From: Neelides folsomi
Lineage: Eukaryota; Arthropoda; Collembola; Neelipleona; Neelidae
Direction of reading: 5' to 3'
Length of the DNA stretch: 49,541 bases
Assembly: GCA_034687125.1 (NCBI GenBank)
Contig: JAQGBZ010000429.1
Span: 1-49,541, forward strand
A program made the translations under genes and the position numbers. This document shows positions 20,896-33,576 of this stretch, in pieces. Each line of letters starts with the position of its first letter. Position 1 is the first letter of the stretch. The notes beneath the pieces are model-generated. The model worked only from the letters and a program-made list of their open reading frames with translations. It did not search any database and had not been told where the DNA came from.

Positions 20896-20975
20896 CATGC
20901 AGTGGACTTTAATTAAATATGAATTTAAATGTAAAATAAATTAAGCTCAAAACACTTAAAATCAAAATCCAACTT

Positions 20976-23053
20976 TTATTTACTGCAAACTTTATATCCA
21001 AAGGAATTTGTTTCGCATTCACTGTCATTTGAACAATCGAAATTATCTTTGCATTCACAATTTTGCTCAAGCGCACAGCGATCAGCACGTGGATCAACAT
21101 TTGTTAAATTAGATTTCCCAAGGAGCCTCAAGCCAAAATAATTTAGAAATAGTCCTTTGGGATCATATTTCTTCATGGCGGCTTTAAACTTGGGAAGTAC
21201 CGGGTATTTTTCAATCATTTTCGTCGAATGGTAAAAAAGGCCGTTTTTAGCCCAATGCGGTCTTCCATCAAATTCATTCACCTTTAAAAAATCAATATAT
21301 TATATTTTTAATTTTAATGCTAATTATTAAAAATAGTTAGCTAGCTTCAAAAATTTTTAAAAAATTTCTGTAATTAGAAATTAGGGAGTTTTGTATAAAA
21401 TTAAAGCCCATAATTTTTTTAAAATTTCTTACCAAACATTGAACAAAAGACTGAATAGAGTCAAGGTAAGCGCGAGAATTTTGAAATCTGTCCGTTCTCA
21501 TTGGCGTTGTAATTTCCAGAAAAACCGTGTCACGCCCGCTTGCCATTGCCAAATGCCCATCCGACTTTTGTGCAAAGCGAATGTAAACCCCCATCATTGG
21601 AAAAATGGCCGAGTGATTGTTGAAAATCGTTTTGAGCTTCCAAACAGCATCGCCGAATCTCCCCACGTCAATCCCAATTTCATCCCAGGAGTCGTACAAG
21701 GAATTTTTCCCGTAATCCCATCGACAGCTCTTCCCACATTCTGACGTGAGGATATCCTTCGCCCATCCAACCCCGGGATTTTTTAAATTCTTCCCATCTT
21801 CAGTCAAAATCGGTTCTCTCCCGTGGACCTTTTGATACAAAAACTTTTTCCCGTAGTCGCTCAGCGTTTTGAGCAAATCGAGGTTTAAGGTTTCTTGGGC
21901 ATTTTCTAATTTCTTTTTTAAAAGCAATGTCGTGTCCTCGCTCCATTTCCCCCAAAGATTGTTCCTCACCGTTCCGTTTCTATCCGCCTCTATGTAATTC
22001 CCTTCCCAAACCACGACGTCTTTGGTCGAAGGGAACCAAAACATTTGGAAGAAATCCTTCGTTTTTGCCGCCATCAGAGCGGAGCCATTGAGCAAATAAG
22101 ATTCCTTGTAAAGCTTGTTTTCTATGGCGATTTTGAAATCTGGCACGATTTTGAGCGTCGCGTCCACGACAAAACCCAGGAGGCCCAAATGGCATTTGAA
22201 GGCGTTGAGATCTTCGGGGTCTGTGACTTTCCTCCTCCTTCCCTCGCCGTCAATGACGGTTAGTCCGACGAGGAGGTCGGCATAGGAACCCGCGTGAATT
22301 AAACTCGAGCCGTGGGCCGAGACGCCGATCCCGCCACCTATCGTCAACCCACCGAATGTCGTCGCAGTTTCTAGAGCGTAACCTTTTTCATGAAGATATT
22401 CAAATAATTCTTTCACTTTCACCCCTGTGCCAACCTATTGAAGTAAAATAAAATATTAAAAAATACAAATATATGAAAAACGTTCAAAAAAATTTAATCA
22501 ATATTTATATTAAAATTATTAATGATTTTCAAAATTAATAAAAAAGTTAAAATTACCCGAACAGTTTTCCCATTAGAACTAATTGTTATTCTTTTGAAAT
22601 TTGGAGTTTCGAAAGTGATCCCTTGAGAGCAAATGATATCAGTTCGAGTTCCACGATGGTTCGACGTGGCTTTGAGCGTGAGGTTTCTGTTAATGGCATC
22701 TCGCATTAAGTTTTGGACTTCTTCAATTGTTTTGGGCTGTGTTTGTGGTTCTTGTGGAGTGCAAATAACGGAAGGTTGATAAGCAGTGTAGCTGTATTTA
22801 GCTTCTCCTTGCCTGTTCAATTAAACAAACGATTATTCTTGGGGTAATAGAAAAGTTTAAATTAAATTACTCATTTCATTAATTTGATAATTGTTCTTTT
22901 GTTTACATCATGATAATGGTAAAGCGCAATCAAAATTTAACATAATTTGAAGAATACCGTAAATCTTGAGTTTCTCCATCTTTATGTGGATGTTCACCTC
23001 TGCTTACCTTTACAATAAATATGAAAATGAGGAATTGTTTAATTTCTATCATA
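20976..23053 (-). CDS. L-gulonolactone oxidase-like FAD-linked oxidoreductase, plant-type
   Basis: The three main exons are about 22557-22810, 21433-22434 and 20976-21281; the two junctions between them are clean and in phase 0. The enzyme family oxidises L-gulono-1,4-lactone, the last step to ascorbate, using FAD. Seen are the N-terminal FAD-binding segment (TLKATSNHRGTRTDIICSQG), GGLTIGGGIGVSAHGSSL of the FAD domain and DLLVGLTVIDGEG. The C-terminal signature is GRPHWAKNG, followed by a Cys-rich tail (CALEQNCECKDNFDC). AHGSS and that tail are typical of plant gulonolactone oxidases, not of vertebrate GULO. An exon at about 23009-23053 (MIEIKQFLIFIFIVK, donor aag|gtaagc) probably supplies a signal peptide. 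Its phase 0 does not match the acceptor at 22810, so the 5' end is unresolved. Expected size about 530 residues; probably secreted or in the ER. Confidence 0.88.
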
Positions 23054-23227
23054 TTTGCATGTTTTACGATAAAAAAATCCTTAAAAAATAAATTATTCAA
23101 ATGTTTTTATACATTTCAATTTCAATAAAAATGTCAGCCTTAATATTTTTAATTTACAGCATTCTTTGAAAGTAGCAATTGCGTTTATGATTTCCACGAA
23201 ATTCATAACATCTCTATCTAATATTTT

Positions 23228-23922
23228 CAGGGATGAGAAAAACCAGCTAGTAAAACCCCTCAGCCTGTTTTAAAAGGGTAAAACTGGTTAAAACAGTTTG
23301 GGTGGTAGTATGACCTTTCCATAAAAATCAACTATTGAAATGGTAGCAGCCTTGTTCACTTTGCTTTTGCATACCATCTACACATCGAAAGTGATGATAT
23401 CCTTTTTTATATTTGCGCCACCATTTAATTGTTCTTGTTGGAGGAGTTTGAGGTGTTCCGGGAGTTGCATCGGACTGGAGCTCAGATACAACTACTGCCA
23501 AAGTTGCAGAGACAAATGCTGAGTCCAGTCTCTTCTTTTTTGTTATTTTTCGATAATATTTTTGTTAATAATACTTACCATAATTAGGATTGTTGTAATG
23601 TGACAGTTTGGCCACATTGTTTTATTACTCTTAAATACGAGAAGAGATGAAAATCATTTTCTCCCAAATTCTGAATATCGCAATATAAATATACTCAAAT
23701 GTCAAATACTCAAACTCAACCAAATGCTTGATATATTTTTAAATATGCATCAAATATCGCTTATTTGAGCTTCTCATGATGAATGGGGAGCTTTGAGAAT
23801 ATTATTTTTTAAATTTAATATCAATCTGAGGGGAAATAGAGAAAAGCCAGATTTATCAGTCTGAGGCTAAGCTGTTTTAACCAGTTTTACCAGGGTGAGT
23901 TTTACCAGGCCTGCCATCCCTG
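23228..23922. mobile_element. 695-base non-autonomous hAT-type element
   Basis: The ends are CAGGGATG and CATCCCTG, the typical hAT terminal inverted repeats. Subterminal GGTAAAACTGGTTAAAACAG repeats occur in both halves. AATATTTT is duplicated exactly at both edges (23220-23227 and 23923-23930), the 8-base size known for hAT. No transposase is visible. A more GC-rich internal stretch near 23410-23525 might be captured or residual coding DNA. Confidence 0.9.
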
Positions 23923-23930
23923 AATATTTT

Positions 23931-25751
23931 GATGCTATTATGTTTTTTTGATTCAATACCTGTGCCATGCAGAAATGCAACATGCAACAGATGGAATACA
24001 TGATGTTAAGAAAAATATTTTAACTAATCAAACAAATAAAATTGTAAATCATTTTACATAACTTATTTTTTTATTTTGTAAAGTAAGCAATTGTAAAGTG
24101 AGACTAAAGAATGATATAAGTGTTTTATAGAAAAGCAGAAAGTATTAGCAATTCTCATTGTTGGCGTTTTTTTAAACTGAATTTTTTGAATTGTGTATGG
24201 TGTTACACTTTAAATTTGACTCGAATATTTATGACATATTTATACGTCAAATTTTTTATCCTTAATTTCAAATGGGATTATGGTAAGGTGGAAACATTCA
24301 AAAGGAATGCCTATGTTTAGAGGTATGAATGAATTTGGCCAATTTGCATTATTTATTCTTCTTAAATAAATAGACTACTTAATACAAACAAATTATATGA
24401 TTGTGGAAAAAACATTTCTATACAAATATTTTATTGTAATATGAATTGTCAATGCGCACATGATAGAAATGGGTAACGTAAATTCAAATACGTATGAGAA
24501 TGAGATGTGATATAGTATAAAGTAAAAAGTAGCTGCTTAATTCATTATCTTCCACCTAGAAAAAAATGTATGAATTAATTTTTATATTTAATTGTCTTAA
24601 TTATTTCTAATGTCCAGCAAATTGTCAAAAGAATCTGAATCTCAATACAAAATTTCAAATACTTTAACTTTAAAACTTAAAGTAAAGTGGGGCATTGGAA
24701 ATTAAATTTGAATAGATGCATACAAAGGCATTCATTTTTCCTTTATAACAGCTCCCAATTGTTCTTTTAAAAGTTCGAAAAAACGTTTTGACTTATTCAC
24801 TTTACGTATATTTTGTATATCTTAATTCTCCCCGATTTTGCGACTCCTATACAATACATTATTCTCCATGGAGTACCCTGGTGAATCGTGGAGTGGGAAA
24901 TGCTAGCCGTTGCCATATTGTTTTTTCACAATGGGCAACGGTTGTTATTATTTACGGATACATACTTACATAGGTTGTATAAAACTATGAATGTGTCAGT
25001 GCAATAATGCAGCATAAAAATCATATACAACATTAATATTTAATTATAATACGGGTCTAATACACGTGTACATCCAAGTTACTGGAAGTAAACAACATAA
25101 AAAATACATACTGATAGAAGAACAAATATATCGTACTATACTTTAATATAGTATCCAACTTTAAGTACCCATGCACATATTATGAATCTACTTATAATAA
25201 TTAAGGAATGAAATACTTTTATAATGACATGCATTTAGCTTAAGATTTAAGTACTTAATGTATATTTATATTGACATTATTCATCGTGTGACTTGAGTTG
25301 ATTTAACTTATTTCCAATATATTATATAAATGGAATAAGTGTGAAAGAGAGATAAAAATAGTTGTAATCACCCAATTACTCATTTCTATTCATTTTACAA
25401 TGGAATTATTTTATTTATCTAAATACAAATATTTTTATCATCGCCCTTACACTCATTCCAAGATTAGCTCTCCAACAACTTCAATTCCAAATACAATTCT
25501 TAATATTGTTCAATACATTCAATCGCATATCATTTGACTCTTCAAAATTACTTCCTATCAGCTTTAATTCTCTACTTGTTTTACTTTTTACTTTATTTCT
25601 GCGGCTAATTCACAACTAACAGATAAATTACCTTGTCATAATCTTTTGTTAAAACAATAATAAAAGAGATTTAAATGATGTAAGGACACTTAGCATATTG
25701 ATCCAGAAATTTGTATTTCTTAATAAAACCATTTAGAATAGCAAATTTGAA
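23931..25751. other. AT-rich intergenic DNA upstream of the ABC transporter
   Basis: No gene was found. A hairpin (CCGTTGCC...GGGCAACGG, 24907-24941) follows a CTCCATGGAG unit at 24867, related to the 471-712 array. Confidence 0.45.
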
Positions 25752-28700
25752 ATGTATCAACGTAAGATGGACGACGAAAAGGAACCATTGTTTGGGTATG
25801 ATGTGTATAAAAAGAAAACGAAATCAAATCCTTTTTCTTATGGATCCATCAAAACAACAACTAAAGAGTAAGTTTTCAAGATCGTTAATTACTCAATTAA
25901 ATTCAATTAAAGTACAAATTATAAAGGAATTAATCTAACTTTGATATAATTTATAATATTGAAATGTAATGTATAATTTATAATGTATTAGGAAGGACAA
26001 AATTAAGCCAGACAAAGAAGTTAAAAAAATACCGCTATTAAAATTGGTGAGAAAAATGAAAATTTCAACTATTTATATTTTATATAGTATACATATTATT
26101 TAACTTCAAATAATAAGTACTTTATAAGTAGTACGTCTATTACTTATTACAAAATCACATTTCTTATTTTAGTTTCGATTCGCAACTCCAATGGATCGAC
26201 TTATCATTTTTGTTGGAACAATTTCGTCTGTTGTCCACGGTGCGGGATTTCCACTTCTTGCCCTTGTCTTTGGATCGATGACTGACACATTCATTACTGC
26301 ATCGCAAAATGTGTTATTTCATATTTCTAAATATTATATTTCTATTATTTCTATCATCAAAACCAATATAAATTAAATTAATTAAACCTTGTACTAATTG
26401 TAAGTATTCTGTTTATTTCAACAGGGTTTCAGTACAAACAACGGAACAGAAAGTGTTGAAGGAAGCACAAATTCAACTTCAGTGACAAGAGAGGAATTTG
26501 CTGGGTTTATGGCCGATTTTGCACTTTATTATGTTTACATCGGTCTCATTGTTTTAGTCTCTTCACTTATACAAGTATTTAAATATGATTATAATAATTT
26601 ACATAAGTATTAAATAAGTATTCACTATAAGAGTAGTTTAATTAAATAATTCAATAATTATGTTTATAGTCCGTTTGCTGGGAATGGGCTTGTGAACGTC
26701 AGGTGTTCAGATTGAGACAGGAATTTTTCTATCAAGTTCTTAGACAAGAAATTTCATGGTATGATGAACATCAAACTGGAGATTTGGCCATAAAATTGTC
26801 AGAGTAAGTAAATATGTATAGCATATACAGGATGTAAAGTTAAATGTAAAGTTAAATAAGTTATTTATTTAACTAAATGTTAAAAATTTTAATACAATAA
26901 ATTGTTGTAGTGATTTGGAAAGAGTTCGTGAAGGAATTGGGCACAAATTCAGTATGGTGATTCAATTCATTTCAACATTTGTCGCCGGTTTTGTCGTTGG
27001 GTTTTTGACAAGTTGGCAAATGACTTTGGTCATTTTGGCAATTACGCCTTTGTTGGCTGGAACGTCAGCTTTTACCGGAAGAGTAATTTTAATAAATAAA
27101 ATTTAAATGAAATTAATTTTAAACATTATAATTACTATACTTTAATTATAATTAAAACTACTTTTAAATAGATGATTGCCACCCAAAGTTCAAGAGAGCA
27201 ACAGAAATACGGAAAAGCTGGAGGAGTCGCAGAAGAAGTTTTAAGTTCAATCCGAACCGTTTCTTCATTCGGAGGGGAAAGACGAGAAATCGAACGATAT
27301 GAAAATTCTTTGATGGACGGGCTAAAAATTGCGATTCAAAAGTATCACGTGTACGCAATTGGAATTGCTTTAGTTTTCCTCATTATGTACGCTTCTTATG
27401 CATTGGCATTTTGGTATGGATGCGAATTACTGCAAATGAAACTTCTTACACCGGGAGCAGTATTTACTGTAATTAATTAAATAATTATAACTATAATTAT
27501 AAAAAGTATAACTTGTGTAATCTTATAATTAACAAATATTAATTTTTATTTTATTTGAATATCCTTAAATCGTTTTAGGTATTTTTCAGTTCATTAGTTG
27601 GAGCCTTTAGCTTGGGAAATGCAATTCCTTTTGTTAGCATTATCGCAATTGCCCAAGGATCAGGGGCCGTGGTTTTTGAAGTAATTGACTCCATTCCCAA
27701 AATCGACCCTTATAGTAAAAAGGGTCTAATGCCTGCGAGAGTTGAGGGGAGAATTCAATTTTGTAATATTGATTTCAATTATCCAAGTCGACCAGATGTG
27801 GACGTAAATTCAAAGTTTCTCAATTAACATAAATAATTAAATAACAATAGTATAGACTTAAAGTTAGCATAATAACAATAGTGTACAAATTATGTTTATT
27901 TGAGAGTGTAGTTTTAATTAACATATTACGCACAAGACTTGAATATAATTTTAACTTTACAGATTCTTAAGAAATTCACAATTGATATTGCACCTGGAAA
28001 AACCGTCGCAGTTGTTGGACCTTCCGGAGCAGGAAAAAGTACAATTGTGAGTCTTCTTATGAGATTTTACGATCCATCGGGTGGATCAATTCTCATTGAT
28101 GGAAATGACACGAGGAGTTTAAATCTCGCCTGGCTTCGTCATCACATCGGAGTTGTTTCACAAGAACCTGTTTTATTCGGAACCTCAATTTACGAAAATA
28201 TTCGTTATGGGCGTGAAGATGTTTGTCCGGATGAAATTATGACAGCTGCTCGAATGGCAAATGCCCATGATTTTATTTCATCGCTTCCTCAAGGGTAAAT
28301 TAAATTAATTGTTAATTAAAAATAATTATTTAAAATTGATTAAATAAATATTTTAATTTTAGTAGCTAATTAATTTTAGTGTAATTTTTTAAACAACGAT
28401 TTATTGTTAGATATGATACGCTTGTTGGTGAACGCGGAGCTCAATTGTCAGGAGGTCAGAAACAACGAGTTGCCATTGCGCGGGCTTTAGTCAGAGATCC
28501 GCGGATTTTATTGTTGGATGAAGCGACATCGGCTTTGGATGCAAAATCAGAATCTGTTGTTCAAGACGCCCTAAATCGTGCGAGAAAGGGACGAACTACA
28601 ATTATTATTGCTCATAGATTGTCGACTATTAAGGATGCAGATTGCATTTACGCCATTCAGGTAATTGAAATTAAATATTTTTATGGAATATTCATTAAAA

Positions 28701-31582
28701 TGCTAATTAACAAATATTAGAATATCAATGATTGATTTGATTAATTACTATAAAGTAAAGTAGGATAAACCATAAATTTATTATTGGATATTTAAAACTG
28801 AATATATTGTATAGGACGGACTTATAGCCGAAAGTGGGACTCATAATCAATTAATGGCAAAAGAAGGTCTTTATGCTCATTTAGTTACAGCCCAGACTTC
28901 AGAAACTTTTGATGAATATTCAAACGAGAGCACTTTTGAATCAGCGTAATTGAAATTAATAATTCATTTTTATAAATATTTAATTCAGACCTTTTAATAA
29001 TTGAGTAATGCTAATCAACTAATCAAAATATGAAAATGATAAATTGAAGATAAGAAATAATAAAATTAAGTTTTTTTAATTGTAGTGACGATTCCACTAG
29101 AGAATCTAAAGATCACGAAGAAAGCAACAAAGTTAAAAAATTGAAAAAGAGAAAAAAGCGACTTGAATTGCCCGATCCAGACAAAGCTCGTTTAGCTCGC
29201 GAAGTTGCTGAACTCAACGTTAAATATCCAGGACTTATTAAAATATTTAAAGTGAATAAACCAGAATGGCTCTTGCTGGTATTGGGATTAATTGGATGTG
29301 CAATTTGTGGAGCCATCACGCCATTCTTTGCTTTCTTTTATGCGGAAATGTTTGAGGTTTTTAAATTCTCTTAAATCAATAACCTAATTAGTTAAAATAC
29401 AAATTATTAATTATTGTTAATTATTAAAATTATTAAAACTGTAAAATTAAAATTTTAAATGTTTAATTTCTAATGTATTTATTTTCTAATGTTTAAGACT
29501 TTTACTAAAACCGGCGACGAATTAAGAGCCGCTTCATTTTTCTGGTCGATGATGTTCGTCGCTTTGGCCGTTTTGAGCGGAGTTGGATTTTGGCTGAGAA
29601 CAATTTTCGTGGCTTCGGCAGGGGAATATTTAACAATGAGACTTCGACTTCTTTCTTATATTGGAATTTTAAGACAACCAATTGGATGGTTTGACAATGA
29701 AACAAACACACCCAGTCGTTTAACCACAAGACTTGCAAGAGACGCTCCGCTTGTTAAAGCTGCAGCTGGACATCGAATCGGAATTGTTGTAACTTCACTT
29801 GTGACAATCATCACAGCTTTCTTTATTGCATTTTACTTCGGATGGGAACTGGCCCTTGTTTTGAGCATTGGGTTTCCCATTTTGATTGTCGCAGGATATA
29901 TACAAATTCAAGTTCAAAAGGCGGGGCAGAAAAAAGATGCAGCTATTATGGAAGATGCTGGAAGGGTATTGAAAATAAATTGAAAATAATTTTAAAGTAA
30001 ATTTTATTTAATTAATTTTAATCAAATTGATTATTTAATTTTATTTTAATTGTGTATTTTAATTTAAATGTAATTGATTATTTTATTTTAAATAATTTTG
30101 AATTGTTTTATTTTAAGATGGCGAACGAAAGTATTGGAAATATTCGAACAGTTCAAAGTCTGAGCGGGGAAAAATTATTCTTTGAGCAGTATTTAGCCCA
30201 TTTGGCTCCTTCATATTCCGAGTCTCACAAACAAGGTGTAATTTACGGAGCTGCGTTTTCATTTTCCGAAGCTGCAATTTTCGTCATTTACGCCGCAGCA
30301 TTTCGCTACGGAGCTTATTTGGTTGAAGTTGACACGATGGAGCCAATTGACGTTTACAGAGTTTTCTTCGCCATTGCTTTCTGTGCAGTTGCTGTTGGCC
30401 AGACAACGTCTTTCGTCGCAGATTATACCAAAGCAAGACTTGCTGCTGCACTCATTTTCAATCTTGTGGAACTTGAATCGGATATTGATCCTTTTGGCCC
30501 AGAAGGTCTTCGAGTTGACATGGAAGGAAGAATTTCCTTCCACGATGTCACTTTTAGATATCCGTCCAGAATTGACGTTCCCGTACTTCAAGGATTAAGT
30601 TTTGATTTGAGCCCGGGAAAGACGCTTGCTTTAGTTGGGCATTCTGGATGTGGGAAATCAACTGTGGTTTCTCTCCTTGAGAGATTTTATGATGTTCATG
30701 GCGGTTCTGTGGTAAGATAAGTAAAATATTAAATTATAAAATATCGTTAAATCATAAAATATAATATTTATTTTATAATGTTTTATACTGACGCATGTTT
30801 TAATATTTTAATTGTTTTATTAGAGAATTGATGGAATTGATGTTCGCTCAATCAATGTAAGACATTTACGAAGTCAGATTGGCCTTGTAACTCAAGAACC
30901 AACACTTTTTGATACAACGATTTTTGAAAATATTGCTTATGGCCATGGAGATGGAACGGCCGAAGTTGAAGAACATCTCGTTTTTAAAGCAGCTAAAGAA
31001 GCCAATATTCATGATTTTATCATCTCACTTCCTAATGTAAAATAATATTTAATTGTACCATTTTGAAAATATGATCACATGTATTTATTTTAATAATTAA
31101 TTTCATTTATGGACAATCTTAATTTAATTATTTAATAACGAGTTTAATTAAATATGAAATTAATATCGTTTAATTAAATATGAAATTGATACTGTTTAAA
31201 AAAACATGAAATTAATATTGTTTAATTGAATATTAAGGGATATGAAACGATTGTTGGCGAAAGAGGAACTTTATTATCCGGAGGACAAAAGCAGAGAATC
31301 GCCATTGCACGTGCTTTGATCAGAAATCCTAAAATTCTTTTGCTCGATGAAGCGACATCGGCCCTTGACCAAAATAGTGAAAAAGTTGTGCAAGAGGCCT
31401 TGGACAAAGCCAGAACTGGAAGAACTTGCATTATGGTGGCACATCGACTCTCAACAATTCAAAATGCAGATTGTATCGCGGTTCTTAGCGGTGGTCGAAT
31501 TGTTGAAGCGGGAACGCACGATCAGTTAAGAGAGAAAAAAGGAATTTACTACAGACTCACCAAGAAACAACAAATTCATTGA
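25752..31582 (+). CDS. ABCB-type multidrug transporter (P-glycoprotein), 1296 residues, 16 exons
   Basis: Exons 25752-25867, 25992-26046, 26173-26310, 26425-26574, 26670-26803, 26911-27082, 27172-27468, 27579-27803, 27963-28294, 28411-28660, 28815-28945, 29086-29356, 29498-29965, 30118-30711, 30824-31036 and 31238-31582 join in phase without a stop. It is a full transporter with two membrane domains and two nucleotide-binding domains. NBD1: Walker [10 protein letters not shown] (448-456), signature LSGGQ (552-556), Walker B ILLLDE (to 577). NBD2: GHSGCGKST (1087-1095), LSGGQ (1195-1199), ILLLDE (to 1220). YPSRPDV and YPSRIDV A-loops precede the Walker motifs. A glycine/serine/threonine-rich extracellular loop with NGT and NST glycosylation sites follows the first helix. 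The charged linker (about 650-700) is Lys/Arg-rich. The family exports lipophilic toxins and drugs at the plasma membrane by ATP hydrolysis. All catalytic motifs are intact, so it should be functional. Confidence 0.95.
31138..31225 (+). repeat. Tandem repeat in the last intron of the ABC transporter
   Basis: The unit GTTTAATTAAATATGAAATT, followed by AATATC/GATACT, repeats about three times with drift just upstream of the last exon. Confidence 0.7.
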
Positions 31583-31840
31583 ATGATCATGCGAGGATTT
31601 TATTTAATATAACAAAATGAATAACTAATACATAAATATTTTTACAAACTTGATATATAATTACATACAATTACATATAATTACAGTTATATAATAATTT
31701 AATAAATAACGTAATAAACTTAATAATAATTATTTTAATTTATAATATTTCGAATGTTTATTAAAATAAAGATTTTGATTTTAAATTTAAACTTATAATC
31801 TTTTCATCAATATACATAAGGTTACATGAAATTATGAAAA

Positions 31841-32839
31841 TTATGAATATTTATCTTTATCCGCCATTATGAGAATTTCTGCGAATGACTTAAAGAATTT
31901 TATCGTCAATACAAATATTATTAACGGGGTAATATACGCGGGTTCAAAACACAAATTAATGAACCATTTAATAAAGCCCACAAAACATTCAAACCACATT
32001 TGACCAATATTGAAAGAAAAACCAATGAGGAAAAACAGTCCAAGAAATATAACAGAGGTAGACAAAAAATTGTAAAACTGCTTATATTCCTCCAATTTGT
32101 ATTCTTGTTTTGACATTCCTTCACATTCCACCTTGGAATTGACAATTTTGGCTAAATTTTTTATTTTGTCATTCATTTTGCTTACTTTTCTGTTCAAGTC
32201 GGACAAATCGAATTTTTCTTTGTTTGAACTTTCTTCTGAATCTTTTGAAATTTCTGATTCTTCATCAGATTCAATTTCATCAGATTCAGGTTCAGAGTCG
32301 GCCGAGTTTTCCGTTTTAGATTCCTCTGACTCGTCACAATTGTCAGACGATGACAAATTGAATATTGAAGAATCATATTCGAAATTGGAGGAATCGTTTG
32401 GAGTTGAAACGCACTTTTTAGTTTCTCCCAGTTTTAGCAAAATCCATTTGATAAACTAAAAAAGGCAAATTAAAATAAATCTATCTATATATTTAGCCCG
32501 AAATACATTTATTAATTGAATTATTTTTTTAGCTAAAACATAAAATTAATAAAGAAATCATAAATTAATTTTAAATATAATGAAATAATTATTTAATTAA
32601 AAATAATTTTTAAACATTAATATAATTAATAAATGATTTACCGTTTGATCTGAAACTCCAATTTTTTCCTGGAACTCTTTGAACTTGAGATGGAAATTTG
32701 GTTCGTTGATTAATTTGTGGTAATTGATTTCAAGCAGGCAAATTTTCTTGTCGAGATGTTCATAAGTAGGGGAAAGATCTTCTTTTTTATCTTCACATTT
32801 AACTTCTTCCTTCACACCCAATTCATAAATCTTTTTCAT
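31841..32839 (-). CDS. Acidic coiled-coil membrane protein of unknown function, two exons
   Basis: Exons 32642-32839 and 31841-32455 join in phase 0 to 270 residues. The N-terminal part is charged and helical (GVKEEVKCEDKKEDLSP, FKEFQEKIGVSDQT). Then follows a strongly acidic Ser/Asp/Glu tract (DSEPESDEIESDEESEISKD). A likely coiled coil comes next (SDLNRKVSKMNDKIKNLAKI). Two hydrophobic segments near the C terminus (FLSTSVIFLGLFFLIGFSF and ITPLIIFVLTIKFF) suggest a tail-anchored hairpin. There is no signal peptide. It lies tail-to-tail with the ABC transporter, 258 bases apart. No family recognised; probably lineage-specific. The repeat-like acidic tract may be fast-evolving. Confidence 0.7.
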
Positions 32840-33576
32840 TTTTAATAATGGAATGATTTGATAAAAACTATTTTAAATAACTATAATATTAGTGATTTGA
32901 TAATTATACCCCTTCTTAAATATTTCTTTCTTGATTATACACAAGTGCACGCTTATGGTCTATGGTCTATGTATATTATTTTATTTGTCAAATTGTCATT
33001 TTAGAAAGTTTATAAAAATAGAAAGGTTGTAAAATAATCCCATATAAAATGTTGAGTCGGGTTCGGTTCCAAAAATATATTGGATTTATACTATTAATAT
33101 TATAGTTAATATTTCTGGGTATTTTATACGTATGCATATGCATAAAAGTTACAATGATCCCTTTACCTTTTTGGAATAAATAGAAGGGGTAGTCAAATAC
33201 TTTGGTTTATGACTATGATATTATGACACTTATTGTAAATACAATAATAAAATTGTAGGTTCTTAGAATAGGAGTGAATTGATACATGGAAGGTCTTTGG
33301 TAATGAATTTGGAGAAATGATAATAAGATTCTTTCTTGTTATTGTCATGCTTAATTATTAAAATATTTAAACTGATTACATTACGATTACGATCCCATTA
33401 AATGCTTGACGAGATGTGATATGTAACCATTAACCATATTGCACATTATGCATAAAAAAGTTTGAATTGCTATGGATAAAAGAATATGAAAATTTTATTT
33501 GCAGTAGATTACAATAATGTTGAGTGTTCATGATAAATTAATTAAAACACAAAATATATATGAACAATTAAATTTT
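32840..33576. other. AT-rich intergenic DNA, nothing recognisable
   Basis: This lies between two reverse-strand genes. It holds the promoter region of the acidic protein and the 3' flank of the F-box gene. No repeat or coding signal was seen. Confidence 0.5.

Noticed and set aside
19996..20898. Pro/Asp/Thr-rich ORFs on both strands suggesting a repetitive protein
   Set aside because: They are translations of the same CCCGACA-type repeat in the two inverted arms of a foldback element; no start context, introns or signal support a gene.
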